Assembly: GCA_963664835.2 (NCBI GenBank) | Contig: CAXXUG010000020.1 | Coordinates: forward strand, 248,001 to 312,000 | DNA: 64,000 nt | Direction of reading: 5' to 3' | DNA from: G963664835 sp963664835 | Lineage (GTDB): Bacteria > Chloroflexota > UBA6077 > FW602-bin22 > JBCLEL01 | Shown here: in pieces, positions 33,626 through 42,816 of the stretch | Numbering within the stretch: the first letter of the stretch is position 1 | Layout: each line of letters starts with the position of its first letter | Position numbers and translations under genes: made by a program | Notes under the pieces: model-generated | Databases searched by the model: none | What the model saw: only the letters and a program-made list of their open reading frames with translations | What the model was told of the DNA's origin: nothing

Positions 33626-33741
33626 CCAGCCGAAGCCGCGGTCGCAGTCCCCATTTTCGCGCGGTCGAATAGTCCAGGCCGCGGGGTTCGCAACGGAGAT
33701 TTCGGGCAGCGTCAATTGACCGTGGACGCGGTAGGCAAGTG

Positions 33742-33750
33742 TGTTATAAT
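33742..33750 (+). promoter_or_regulatory. Extended -10 promoter of the zinc-ribbon gene
   Basis: TGT followed by a perfect TATAAT (33745-33750) forms an extended -10. TTGACC at 33716 is too far (23 bp) to be a normal -35. The leader would be about 145 nt. Confidence 0.5.
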
Positions 33751-33900
33751 CCGTCGCCGATGGTGTTTCACATTGGTTCCCAGCCTAGGTCCAGCGTCTT
33801 TGAACCCACCACACTTCGGCGTGACTTCGCGGCGCGTTCCCAAGCTACCCCAATCTGCACCAAATAGTTACTTAATTTTTCACTTTTCCAGGAGTGTGTT

Positions 33901-34227
33901 GTGGTTCTTTCCGATGAAACCCTTACCTGTCGTGACTGTGGGGTAGAGTTCGTTTTCACGGTCGGTGAGCAGGAATTCTATGCGAGCAAGGGGTTTACGA
34001 ATAAGCCTAGCCGATGTCCGTCGTGCCGTGCTGCGCGAAAAGCTCGCATCTACGACGGCGACTCGATGGGTGGCGGCAGAGGGTATGGCGAGCGACCCCG
34101 GCGTGAGATGCACATTGCGACCTGTGCCAAGTGCGGCGGCGAAGCCCAGGTTCCATTCGTGCCTCGTGGGGATCGTCCGGTATATTGCTCTCGATGCTTT
34201 GACGAAATACGAGGGCAAGTTCGTTAG
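33901..34227 (+). CDS. Zinc-ribbon protein of the CxxC-x17-CxxC type
   Basis: 108 residues. The first half has the zf-type ribbon TLTCRDCGVEFVFTVGEQEFY with SRCPSCRAARK. A Gly/Arg-rich linker follows (DSMGGGRGYGERPRRE), and then CAKCGGEAQVPFVPRGD with VYCSRC, i.e. two CxxC pairs exactly 17 residues apart. Such small double-ribbon proteins are common in Chloroflexota and are probably nucleic-acid binding; no precise role is known. GTG start after AGGAG. Monocistronic, with its own promoter and a strong terminator. Confidence 0.85.
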   Translation: MVLSDETLTCRDCGVEFVFTVGEQEFYASKGFTNKPSRCPSCRAARKARIYDGDSMGGGRGYGERPRREMHIATCAKCGGEAQVPFVPRGDRPVYCSRCFDEIRGQVR

Positions 34228-34251
34228 TCGATTCAGCGGTCTAGTTAACGA

Positions 34252-34280
34252 GGTGGGGGGCACGTCCTCCCGCCTTTTTT
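34252..34280 (+). terminator. Rho-independent terminator after the zinc-ribbon gene
   Basis: GGTGGGGGG (34252-34260) pairs with CCTCCCGCC (34266-34274) over nine positions including two G-U pairs, loop CACGT, then six T (34275-34280). It lies 25 bases past the stop. Confidence 0.85.
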
Positions 34281-34314
34281 GTTGCCTTCGGGGGAATGAT
34301 CCAGAGGTTTCCGT

Positions 34315-34767
34315 GTGAACAGGGAAGACTTCGGGTTCCAGGCGCGATTTGAAGAGGACCTGGTCGCCATCGATCACACAGGCATAGCGGTGCAGCGCAC
34401 GGATGACGCCATCCGGCTCTACTGCGACGTGCTGGGGTTGGCTGCCGGCCCAAAACGGCTGCACGCGGGCGAACGAATCTACATCACCTTTCTCGACAGT
34501 GCCAACAGCAAGGTCGAGGTGTTGGAGCCAGCCGGCCCTGAGTCGGCGATCAGCCGGTTCCTGGAAAAACGGGGCGAGGGCATGCACCACGTCTGCTTTC
34601 GGGTAGGGGACGTTCTGGAGGTGGCAAACCGCATGGCGCAGGCGGGATACCAGGTGATCGACCAACAGCCTCGCATCGGCCTGGAAGGCGAAAAACTGGT
34701 CTTCATCCATCCGAAGAGCAGCCACGGCGTCTTGATCGAGCTGTTGGAGCCGGCCGGCGATGGCTGA
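34315..34767 (+). CDS. mce: Methylmalonyl-CoA epimerase
   Basis: 150 residues of the VOC fold in two beta-alpha-beta3 halves. VAIDHTGIAVQRTDDAIRLY carries the first metal His, VEVLEPAGPESAISRFLEKRGEGMHHVCFRV has the LEP..SPI-like site and a second His, and GVLIELLEP gives the final Glu. It interconverts (R)- and (S)-methylmalonyl-CoA. GTG start after AGAGG; its last eight bases overlap the cobalamin-subunit gene, indicating coupled translation. Confidence 0.9.
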   Translation: MNREDFGFQARFEEDLVAIDHTGIAVQRTDDAIRLYCDVLGLAAGPKRLHAGERIYITFLDSANSKVEVLEPAGPESAISRFLEKRGEGMHHVCFRVGDVLEVANRMAQAGYQVIDQQPRIGLEGEKLVFIHPKSSHGVLIELLEPAGDG

Positions 34768-35185
34768 TCGGCATCCTGCTCGTGTGCTGATCGCCAAGCC
34801 GGGTCTGGACGGCCACGATCGCGGCGCCAAGATCATCGTTCGGGCGCTGCGCGACGCCGGAATGGAGGTGATCTATACCGGCATTCGGCAGACTCCGCAG
34901 GCGATAGTCTCGGCCGCGGTACAGGAGGACGTCGACGTCATAGGCCTCAGCATCCTCTCCGGCGCGCATATGGCGCTGGTGCCGCGAATCCTGGGTCTAC
35001 TCGGGGAAGCGGAGGCCGGAGACATTCCGCTACTGGTAGGTGGAATCATCCCTGACGAGGATGCCGAGGAGTTGAAACGGCTGGGTGTCCGGGCGGTGTT
35101 CGGCCCAGGCACGTCGACCGCTCGCATCGTCGAGATGATCGCCGGCGTCGCCGCGGGTCCGGGTGAGCCAGCCGGCAGCGGCTAG
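34760..35185 (+). CDS. mcmA2: Methylmalonyl-CoA mutase, cobalamin-binding small subunit
   Basis: 141 residues. RVLIAKPGLDGHDRGAKIIV contains the DxHxxG motif whose His ligates cobalamin from below; GLSILSGAHMALVPRIL and LLVGGIIPDEDAEEL complete the B12 domain. This is the separate small-subunit form (as in split mutases); the catalytic large subunit is not in this window. Together with mce and meaB it supports propionyl-CoA to succinyl-CoA conversion. Confidence 0.9.
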   Translation: MADRHPARVLIAKPGLDGHDRGAKIIVRALRDAGMEVIYTGIRQTPQAIVSAAVQEDVDVIGLSILSGAHMALVPRILGLLGEAEAGDIPLLVGGIIPDEDAEELKRLGVRAVFGPGTSTARIVEMIAGVAAGPGEPAGSG

Positions 35186-35230
35186 TCCAAGTCTATTTCC
35201 AACAATGCGTTACGACTGCGAGGGGGTTAG

Positions 35231-36145
35231 GTGACGATAGACCACCGGCGGCTCGGTCGGCTGATCTCTCGGGTTGAGCGGTCACCTGAAGAGGTCGGCG
35301 AGGTCGTCGCCGGCTTGGGCGGGCCCGGCGAATGGCAGGTGGTTGGCATCACCGGACCTCCCGGTTCCGGCAAGAGCACGCTTATCGGCGTGCTGGCCCG
35401 TCACCTGGCAGAGGCTGGTGCGAAGGTTGCGGTAATCGCGCTGGATCCGGCCAGCCGGCTGACCGGCGGCGCAGTCCTTGGCGATCGACTTCGCATGCAG
35501 CAGCTCGAAAGTGGCGATATATATGTTCGCTCGATGGCTTCCAGGGCGGGGCCGGCCGTTATCGGCCGCCCTGTGGCTGCGGCTATCGAGGTGATCGCGG
35601 CAGCGGGTTACGACTCGATCCTTTTGGAAACGGTCGGAGCCGGCCAGGACCAGGTGGGAATACGTCTGTTGGCTGACATCATCGTGTTGGTGGACGTACC
35701 GGGGACCGGGGACGAGGTGCAGGCGCTCAAGTCCGGCCTGACTGAATTCGCCGACATTCTGGTGGTGAACAAGTCCGACCTGCCGGGCGCCGGAGCGGTG
35801 GCGGCCGGACTGAAGGCGCTCGCGTCAGGCGTTGGTGGTAAGGGCGAGCGAAAGCCAGTGCTGCTGACCTCGGCTATCAATGCGGAAGGAGTAGAGGAGC
35901 TTTCGGAGGCCATTAGATCTCGGCAGATGAGATTGGATCGCTGCGAGCGCGACTCGCGCCGGAGGGCGGCGGCCGAGGCCGAGCTACGCCGGAGAGTTGG
36001 CGAGCGTCTGAGTGCACTGGCGATCGAGCGGGTGGGGCCGGCCGATTGGGATGCGGTTGTAAGCAGGGTCGCTGGTTGGCGGCTGAGCCCGGACAGGGCC
36101 GGCCAGGAGATCGTGGATCGACTGATCGGCGAAGCGGACGGCTAG
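35231..36145 (+). CDS. meaB: MeaB/ArgK-type GTPase, methylmalonyl-CoA mutase chaperone
   Basis: 304 residues of the G3E family. Walker A GITGPPGSGKSTLIGVLARHL, ALDPASRLTGGAVLGDRLRM, switch region IYVRSMASRAG, LLETVGAGQDQVGI and the base-recognition VVNKSDLPGA are all present. MeaB protects and reloads B12 in methylmalonyl-CoA mutase. GTG start with GAGGG upstream, 45 bp after the B12 subunit. Confidence 0.95.
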   Translation: MTIDHRRLGRLISRVERSPEEVGEVVAGLGGPGEWQVVGITGPPGSGKSTLIGVLARHLAEAGAKVAVIALDPASRLTGGAVLGDRLRMQQLESGDIYVRSMASRAGPAVIGRPVAAAIEVIAAAGYDSILLETVGAGQDQVGIRLLADIIVLVDVPGTGDEVQALKSGLTEFADILVVNKSDLPGAGAVAAGLKALASGVGGKGERKPVLLTSAINAEGVEELSEAIRSRQMRLDRCERDSRRRAAAEAELRRRVGERLSALAIERVGPADWDAVVSRVAGWRLSPDRAGQEIVDRLIGEADG

Positions 36146-36147
36146 CG

Positions 36148-36702
36148 ATGCCAAGCGTCGGGGTTGGCTGGCGGATTGCCGCTGGGACGGTCCTCTTTGG
36201 CCTGGCGTTTCTCTTCGGCCGAGCCTTGGGCCGGCGGCGCGGCGACCTAGTCCATCTCACCGGCTTGCGCAACGGGCACAAGGCGCTCGCGGTCGGGCCC
36301 AACGACACGGCTGACTTGGAGGCGATGGAGAGAATGCTGTCGCCGGATGGGCAGTTGGTACAGATCACGCTTGAAGGCATTGGGCCGGCCGTCGATCGGA
36401 GCGAAGGCGCCGGCCGGGGCGCTACCAGGTCGATATGCGAACCCTCGAAGTTGCCGTTCGGGCCGGAGACGTTTGACGCGATCATTCTTGGCGATCCAGC
36501 TTGGATCGACGTACTGGTTCCGCTGCTTAGACCGGCCGGAGTGCTCAGTCTGATCCAGGCCGGTGGGCGCGGCTTTGGGCAGGCGGCGCACCGCCGGCGT
36601 CAGCTCTCGGACGCTGGCCTTGAGGTCATCGACTCGCCGGGAATGGGTCTTTCCTACGTGGTCAATGCCCGGCGGCCGATTCAGAGTGAGCCTGCCGAAT
36701 GA
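36148..36702 (+). CDS. Membrane-anchored methyltransferase-like protein, degenerate
   Basis: 184 residues from ATG 36148, two bases after the meaB stop. An N-terminal helix (WRIAAGTVLFGLAFLFGRAL) precedes a Rossmann-like domain reminiscent of type 11 methyltransferases: FGPETFDAIILGDPAWIDVLVPLLRPAGVLSLIQAGG matches the motif II/III region. The glycine-rich SAM motif I is weak (KALAVGPNDTADLEAME), so activity is doubtful. It overlaps yqeC by four bases. Role unknown. Confidence 0.55.
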   Translation: MPSVGVGWRIAAGTVLFGLAFLFGRALGRRRGDLVHLTGLRNGHKALAVGPNDTADLEAMERMLSPDGQLVQITLEGIGPAVDRSEGAGRGATRSICEPSKLPFGPETFDAIILGDPAWIDVLVPLLRPAGVLSLIQAGGRGFGQAAHRRRQLSDAGLEVIDSPGMGLSYVVNARRPIQSEPAE

Positions 36703-37475
36703 GCGGCCGGCTGGCGGATTATATCGCTGGGCCGGGCACCAATATCATCGCCCTCGTCGGAGCCGGCGGAAAGACAAGCCTCGCGTATGCACTGGCCAGG
36801 GAACTTACCAACGCCGGCGAGTTCGTCGCTTTCACAAAGACGACTTCCGTTACCGCGAACACATTCCGTTGGGACGCTCACCTGATCGTCGAGCCGGATG
36901 CCGAGCGCATGCAGGACGAGCTAGTCCGTGTCCGGCAAGCTGGGCAAAGGCTGGTGGGACTGGCGACCGGCTACATTCGGGCCGATCTGCTGCAGGGGTT
37001 GAGTACCGATGACGCGACTGACCTGGTCAACAGCGGCGCGGTGGACAGGGTCTTGGTGGAGGCTGATGGGGCGCGTCGCCGGCGGATCAAAGCGCCATCC
37101 GAGCGAGAGCCGAATCTGCCGGCCGGCACCGGGGCGCTGGTGGCAGTGGTCAGCGCGGATGCGATCGGGCTACCGTTAAACGAGGAAACGGCTCATCGGC
37201 CGGAGCTTCTGTCCGCGATAGCCGGACTGGAGTTGGGCGCAACCATCGGTCCTACCAACGTGGCGCGCCTGATGACGTCTCCAGCGGGCGGGCTCAAGGG
37301 CCGGCCGGCCGGGGCGCGTTTCGTTTGCGCGCTGACCTGGGTTAAGGACGACAATCGGCCGGCCGCATACGAAGTGATGCGATTGGTCAGGCTGACCGGG
37401 GTCGCGGACGCCGGCGTACTGCTGGCGCAGGAGCCGGATGGGTATCTGCACGTCGAAGAGGGTTGGCGGGTTTGA
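36699..37475 (+). CDS. yqeC: YqeC-like selenium-cofactor accessory protein (putative)
   Basis: 258 residues. P-loop-like IIALVGAGGKTSLAYALARELTNAG, FTKTTSVTAN, VLVEADGARRRRIKAPSEREP and DAIGLPLNEETAHRPELL are the recurring motifs of the YqeC family, linked in other genomes to selenium-dependent molybdenum hydroxylases. No Se or Mo hydroxylase genes are in the window, so the role here is open. Starts in an ATGA overlap with the preceding gene, the last of the mce-to-yqeC operon. Confidence 0.75.
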   Translation: MSGRLADYIAGPGTNIIALVGAGGKTSLAYALARELTNAGEFVAFTKTTSVTANTFRWDAHLIVEPDAERMQDELVRVRQAGQRLVGLATGYIRADLLQGLSTDDATDLVNSGAVDRVLVEADGARRRRIKAPSEREPNLPAGTGALVAVVSADAIGLPLNEETAHRPELLSAIAGLELGATIGPTNVARLMTSPAGGLKGRPAGARFVCALTWVKDDNRPAAYEVMRLVRLTGVADAGVLLAQEPDGYLHVEEGWRV

Positions 37476-37501
37476 ACAAATGTTTGATAACGCTGTATAC
37501 T
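37472..37501 (+). promoter_or_regulatory. Putative promoter for the GT39-like gene
   Basis: TTGAAC (37472-37477), 18 bp, TATACT (37496-37501), about 85 bp before the ATG. It overlaps the last codons of yqeC. Confidence 0.5.
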
Positions 37502-37585
37502 CGCTCCGCATTCAGGTTGATAGCCTGCGCCCGTCATTAGGATAGACAGAGCGCGGTTATCCACGGGAAGGGCGCGGCGTAGAAC

Positions 37586-39808
37586 ATGCAAGTGCAACCG
37601 GTAGCGGGGCGGGTGGAGCGAATTCTGCCGATAGTCGTGCTATTGGTTGCGGTATTTCTCCGACTGTACAGCCTGGATTCAGTACCTCTGGGACTTCTGG
37701 GAGACGAAGCTGAAAACGGGCTCGACGCCCTGGAGATCATCGACGGCGAACGGCCAATCTTCCTGACTGAGAACCATGGCCGCGAGGCTCTCTTCGTCTA
37801 CCTTCAGGCGCTCAGCATAGCGTTATTGGGCCAGACGGACCTAGCCTTGAGGATCGTCTCTGCCATCATGGGGATACTGACGGTCACAGCGGCATACGTG
37901 CTGGTTGGGCGCCTGTTCGGTTCGCGGGTCGCCCTGCTTGCCAGCGGATGGCTTGCCTTGTCCGTCTGGCACGTGATATTCAGTCGGATCGGGTTGCGCA
38001 CGATTTCACTGCCACTGTTCCTCGCAGTCGGGTTCTATTGCTTCTGGCGCGGGTTGGAGGACGTCGGATCTCAAGTAGAGGCGAAGCACGCCTCGTCGCC
38101 ACCAACTACCAGAAGCCCGAGATATGCCATCTGGTTTGCACTCGGCGGCATAGTGATAGGGCTTTCACTCCACACATATTCGACCGCTCGATTTGCACCC
38201 CTCGTCATTGTGGCGTTGGCGTTCTACGTGGCGCTCATGCACCGCCAAATGCTCCGTCAGGTCCTTCCGGGGTTAGTCTTGGCGCTGGTTATGAGCGCTC
38301 TCGTCTTCCTGCCGCTGGCGAACTACTTTGTAGATCATCCTGAGGACTTTGTAGAAAGGGCTCGGATAGTGACGGTAGTCAACCCAGCGCACCACGAGGG
38401 CAGCGTTGGGCAAGCTCTGTTTGACTCAACACTTCGCTCGCTGGGAATGTTCGCGATCCGAGGAGACACCCATTGGAGCAGAAATATCTCCGGCCGGCCT
38501 GTATTTGATCCCATATCAGCGCTGTTAATGCTAATAGGAACAGCGTTGGCCGTACGGAGATTTCGGGAGCCGGCGTATGGTCTCACAGTAATGTGGCTTG
38601 TAGTGATGTTTGTGCCGGGCGTCCTCGCGGTTGAGAATGTCCCCAATTACCTACGCGTCACCGGAATTATCCCGGCCCTATTCATACTGCCGGCATTAGG
38701 GGCTTCTTGGCTGTGGCAGCTTTGGGAATCCCACGGGCCGGCAAGACTGCGCGCATTACCTGTCCTACTTGTGACGTTGGCATTTCTGGGTGGAACGTTC
38801 CATACCTATGCTAGCTATTTCGAACTATGGGCCAAACAACCTGAGCTCTCGGGTGTTTTCAGTGCGGCGCGACCAGTATTGGGCAAAGTCCACTGCCGAA
38901 CGGCAGAGATGAGGCATAGGCCGAGTTTGGCGTTGGATGATGGTCGGGAGCCGGGCCTGCAAACTCCGGCACGCTTTGGTGAGCAAGTGTTCGTGTCTGG
39001 GTTCGACCTGCCCAAAGATGTCCGAGCAGGCGCGACGATGACAGTAACATGGTACTGGCACATACTCTCCGATGGTGAAAGAGAGCTTGCGCTTTCCAAT
39101 CGGCTATTTGACGAGGACGGTCACCGTCGCGGTCAGGCATATGAACGATGTTTTATCCCCAGGCAATGGCCTGTTGGCACGACTGGGACAACCACCTTGG
39201 ACATCCAAGTCGATCCCGAAGCGTCAACCGGTGCCTACTTGCTGCATGCGACGATTAGTGATCATCGAAATCATCATAGAGTAAGGTCACATCTGCCCGC
39301 CATCGACCCTCATGGGAATCAGGTTGGGCGTCTCCTGATATTGGGGCCGATCAAGGTTCACGGCCGGCAGTCGGAACTGGCGTCGGAAATAGAAAATCGC
39401 CTTTCGGTAGGCTTTGCGGATCAGATCGATCTTCTGGGGTATAGTCTCAGTACTCGCAGGCTCGTACCAGGTCAGTCGCTCGACTTGATCCTCTTCTGGT
39501 CGCCTAGGGGAAGGCCATCGAATGACTATACGGTTTTCGTCCATCTGCTGGACTCCCAAGAGCAACTCCAGGGTTAGGCGGATTCGCGTCCCAGAGACGG
39601 ACGATATCCCACTTCGATATGGGACGCCGGCGAAGTCATCGTGGACTTGCACACTCTTTCGCTGGGGGCGGACTTGTCTGCCGGCGAGTACCATCTGGCC
39701 ATAGGATTGTACGAATTTGAGACTGGTCAGAGGATGGGAATAGTTGACGAGCACGGCCGGATAGTGGGGCATCGCGTAATAATCTCTGGATTAGCTGTTG
39801 AAGGCTAG
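37586..39808 (+). pseudogene. GT39/ArnT-like membrane glycosyltransferase interrupted by an in-frame TAG
   Basis: The first 663 codons encode a GT39-type multi-pass protein: LLGDEAENGLDALEI near residue 35 (the acidic loop after helix 1), about ten to twelve helices to residue 420, then a beta-rich periplasmic domain. At 39575-39577 a TAG follows LLDSQEQLQG. The same frame continues without any shift as ADSRPRDGRYPTSIWDAGE...YHLAIGLYEFETGQ and ends at TAG 39806. Relatives read 'QADS' here, so CAG to TAG is the likely change. The truncated 663-residue form keeps the whole catalytic membrane part and may still work. Confidence 0.75.
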
Positions 39809-39878
39809 AACGCGCCGCGACTGGCCATAAGTCGTCAAATGGAGGGGCCGGGGGCACATAATCGTGGGTCGCTAGCCG

Positions 39879-40889
39879 CTAGGCCTTGAGGCGTTCGCCG
39901 TACTGGCGATTGTAGTACTCGGTGTATTCGCCGCTCTTGATGGGTCGCCACCACCACTCGTTGTTCTGGTACCACCTTACGGTGTAGGCGAGTGCGTCTT
40001 CGAAGCTGTGGGTAGGTTCCCAGCCCAGGGAGCGGACTTTGCTGGAATCCAGCGAGTAGCGGCGATCATGGCCGGGCCTGTCTTCGACCAAGCGGATAAG
40101 CGACTCCGGCTTGCCGAGGATCTCCAGGATCAGATTCGTCAACTCACGGTTCGTGCGCTCGTTGCCGCCTCCGACGTTGTAGACCTCGCCGGGCTCCCCT
40201 TTCTCCAAGATCAGGTCGATTGCCGAGCAGTGGTCCAGGACGTAGATCCAGTCCCTTACCTGCAGACCGTCGCCGTACATGGGCAGGGGCAGATCGTCGA
40301 TTGCATTGGTGATAAAGAGGGGGATCAGCTTCTCGGGATAGTGGTAGGGGCCAAAGTTGTTGGAGGCGCGCGTGACTATCACCGGCAGGTCAAAGCTGTG
40401 GTAGTAGGCTCGGGCCATGAGCTCACCGCCGGCTTTGCTGGCGGAGTATGGGTTGCGGGGATGCAGGCGGTCGGATTCGAGCGATTGGCCGGATTCGACC
40501 GAGCCGTAGACCTCGTCGGTCGAGATCTGAATCACTCGGTGCAACGAGCGCCGCTTGGCCGCTTCCATCAGGGTGTAGGCGCCGTACACGTCGGTGTTGA
40601 TGAACTCGCCGGCGTCGAGGAGCGACCGGTCGACGTGGGTTTCGGCGGCGAAGTTGATCGCGGCGTCCGCCTCGCCGGCCAAACGATCGACAAGGGCGGG
40701 ATCTGCCAAGTCGCCTTGGACGAAGGAGAATCGCGGGTCGGACTCGAGATCCGCCAGGTTCTCGCGCCGGCCGGCGTAGGTGAGCTTGTCCAGCACGGTT
40801 ATGGACCAGTCTTGGTGCCGGCGCAGCGCGTAGCGAACGAAGTTTGAGCCGATGAAGCCGGCGCCGCCGGTGACCAAGATGCGGTACAT
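39879..40889 (-). CDS. rmlB: dTDP-glucose 4,6-dehydratase
   Basis: 336 residues. ILVTGGAGFIGSNFVRYAL (NAD), TVLDKLTYAGRRENLADL, NFAAETHVDRSLLDAGEFINTDV, ISTDEVYGSVESGQ with the Asp-Glu active-site pair and NPYSASKAGGELMARAY (Tyr-x3-Lys), and ASNNFGPYHYPEKLIPLFI are all diagnostic of RmlB. Second step of dTDP-rhamnose synthesis. Last gene of the minus-strand polysaccharide operon. Confidence 0.97.
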   Translation of the reverse strand: MYRILVTGGAGFIGSNFVRYALRRHQDWSITVLDKLTYAGRRENLADLESDPRFSFVQGDLADPALVDRLAGEADAAINFAAETHVDRSLLDAGEFINTDVYGAYTLMEAAKRRSLHRVIQISTDEVYGSVESGQSLESDRLHPRNPYSASKAGGELMARAYYHSFDLPVIVTRASNNFGPYHYPEKLIPLFITNAIDDLPLPMYGDGLQVRDWIYVLDHCSAIDLILEKGEPGEVYNVGGGNERTNRELTNLILEILGKPESLIRLVEDRPGHDRRYSLDSSKVRSLGWEPTHSFEDALAYTVRWYQNNEWWWRPIKSGEYTEYYNRQYGERLKA

Positions 40890-40936
40890 GAATCTCTCCA
40901 GCGCTCGGTAGCTAGCCGCCGGTCATCGGTCGAACG

Positions 40937-42022
40937 CTACTCGCCAATTACGCCGACTCGGCTGTTGTCGCCCAACATCAGCTTGTAGCCTTTCGGTTTG
41001 CTCGACGAGCGAGTCAACTCGACGTTGCGACCAATCAGACTGTCCTCGATGCGGTAGGGAATGTCGACGATTCGACTGTGCTCCAGGACGATGCTGTGCT
41101 CGATCTCGCTGTCGGACACCAGGCAGTGGTGGTAGACCGAGGTGAACGGGCCGATGTAGGAATTTTCGATCCTGCTGTGTTCGCCGATGATCGCCGGCCC
41201 CCGGACGACGCTGTTCACAATCTCGGCGTGCCCTTCGATCACCACTCGCCCGTGCACTTCCGACTGCTCGTCAACCCGGCCGATCGACCGCGATTCGAAC
41301 GTCTCCAGAATCAAGCGGTTTGCCTCCAACATGTCGTCCTTCTTGCCGGTGTCGATCCAATGCCCCTTGACGATACTCGGGTCCACCCGCAGTCCACTGC
41401 TGATCAGATATTGGATCGCGTCGGTGATTTCCAACTCTCCTCGAGCCGAGGGGGTGATGTTGTTTACAGCTTCGAAGACGTGGCTATCGAACATGTAGAT
41501 GCCGACGAGAGCAAGGTTGGTCTTTGGGTTATCGGGTTTCTCTATTACCCGAACAACCCGCTCGTTCACCAACTCGGCGACCCCGAAATCCTGCGGGTTC
41601 GGGACCTGGTAGAGGAGTATCTGGCTGTTGGATCCGTTGGACTTGAATTTCTCCACCAGAGGCGTGATGCCGTCCCGGATGAAGTTATCGCCGAGGAACA
41701 GAGTGAATGGCTCTTCGCCGATGAAGGGCTCGCTTATTTTCACACCGTGGGCTATTCCGAGCGGCGCGTCCTGGGTGATGTAGGTTACCCGGGCGCCGAA
41801 TCGCGACCCGTCGCCGACTGCGGCCTCGATCTGATCCCTGGTGTGACCGACGACGATGCCGATCTCGGTGATGCCGGCCCTGACTAGGTCCTCGATGGCA
41901 TAGAAGAGCACCGGTTTGTTCGCAACCGGCACGAGCTGCTTGGCGCCGGTATAGGTCAACGGCCGAAGGCGCGTGCCGTGGCCGCCGCTGAGAATCAAGC
42001 CTTTCAAGCCTGGACCTTCCAC
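40937..42022 (-). CDS. rmlA: Glucose-1-phosphate thymidylyltransferase, long form with left-handed beta-helix tail
   Basis: 361 residues. Nucleotidyltransferase core LKGLILSGGHGTRLRPLTYTG, KQLVPVANKPVLFYAIEDL, FTLFLGDNFI and KGHWIDTGKKDDMLEANRLI (about residues 1-235). A C-terminal domain of hexapeptide-like repeats (VVIEGHAEIVNSVVRGPAIIG) follows, absent from short RmlA. This long type is typical of archaea, actinobacteria and Chloroflexota. It starts within the end of the phosphatase gene (19-base overlap). Confidence 0.9.
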   Translation of the reverse strand: MEGPGLKGLILSGGHGTRLRPLTYTGAKQLVPVANKPVLFYAIEDLVRAGITEIGIVVGHTRDQIEAAVGDGSRFGARVTYITQDAPLGIAHGVKISEPFIGEEPFTLFLGDNFIRDGITPLVEKFKSNGSNSQILLYQVPNPQDFGVAELVNERVVRVIEKPDNPKTNLALVGIYMFDSHVFEAVNNITPSARGELEITDAIQYLISSGLRVDPSIVKGHWIDTGKKDDMLEANRLILETFESRSIGRVDEQSEVHGRVVIEGHAEIVNSVVRGPAIIGEHSRIENSYIGPFTSVYHHCLVSDSEIEHSIVLEHSRIVDIPYRIEDSLIGRNVELTRSSSKPKGYKLMLGDNSRVGVIGE

Positions 42023-42816
42023 ATCTGCCAGAAATGGCGGCGCTGATATGCCTGGGGCTCAACTCTAGGCACATCCTCGTCGTTTACGATCATGCGGGGA
42101 ACGCCCATAACCAGCATCTGGGCGGCTTCCGGGCCCACAAGTTCGACCAAGCGGTCGTAGTTGCCGGCCACGGCCGGTGGCCTTGCGTCGACGGAATGGG
42201 AGTCCGAGGCGACGAGGTGCGCCATGCGGTGCTTGAGCATGATCTCGGCGGTGGTCCTCTCGGCGCTGCCGTGGTGTCCGGCCAAGCTGCCGGCGTTGAC
42301 CTGGGCGAGCACGCCGCGCTCCAGCAACTTGATGATCCTGTTCACGTCCTGATGATAGTGCGTGTAGCGCTCGGCGTGAGCCAATACCAGTTTGTATCCG
42401 CGCAGCTGCAGCTCGAATATGATCTCCTCGGTGTAAGGAGGGTAGAAGTTGAATGGCAGCTCGAACAGGAGATAGCGACTCTTGTTGAGGGTAACGATGT
42501 CGGGCGCTTCCCCGGGGCGGACCAGCTCTGGCACCAGGAAGGTCTCGCCGCCGACGTACAGATCGACATCCAAGCCGGCGTCGCGGCAGGCTTTGCGCAA
42601 GCGGCCGAGCCTCGCCTCCACGGCGGTGATGGACTCGCGATAGTCCCATAGGCCGCGGTGGGGAGTCGCCGCTATGCCAACGGCGCCCTGCCGGACGGAC
42701 TCCGCAATCAATTGGAGCGAACCCTCAGTCGATTCGGGGCCATCATCTACGCCGGGGAGGATATGGGTGTGCAGATCGAGGTGCGGGACCGCGGAACTAT
42801 CCTTTTCGCCGAGCAT
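42004..42816 (-). CDS. cpsB: CpsB/YwqE-type PHP-domain protein tyrosine phosphatase
   Basis: 270 residues. The metal site appears as HLDLHTHILPGVDDGPES, AATPHRGLW, VLAHAERYTHY and VASDSHSVDARPP, the His/Asp set of PHP-family manganese-dependent tyrosine phosphatases. It removes phosphate from the BY-kinase encoded just upstream (CpsD), tuning chain length and export. ATG overlaps the kinase stop by one base. Confidence 0.9.
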   Translation of the reverse strand: MLGEKDSSAVPHLDLHTHILPGVDDGPESTEGSLQLIAESVRQGAVGIAATPHRGLWDYRESITAVEARLGRLRKACRDAGLDVDLYVGGETFLVPELVRPGEAPDIVTLNKSRYLLFELPFNFYPPYTEEIIFELQLRGYKLVLAHAERYTHYHQDVNRIIKLLERGVLAQVNAGSLAGHHGSAERTTAEIMLKHRMAHLVASDSHSVDARPPAVAGNYDRLVELVGPEAAQMLVMGVPRMIVNDEDVPRVEPQAYQRRHFWQMWKVQA

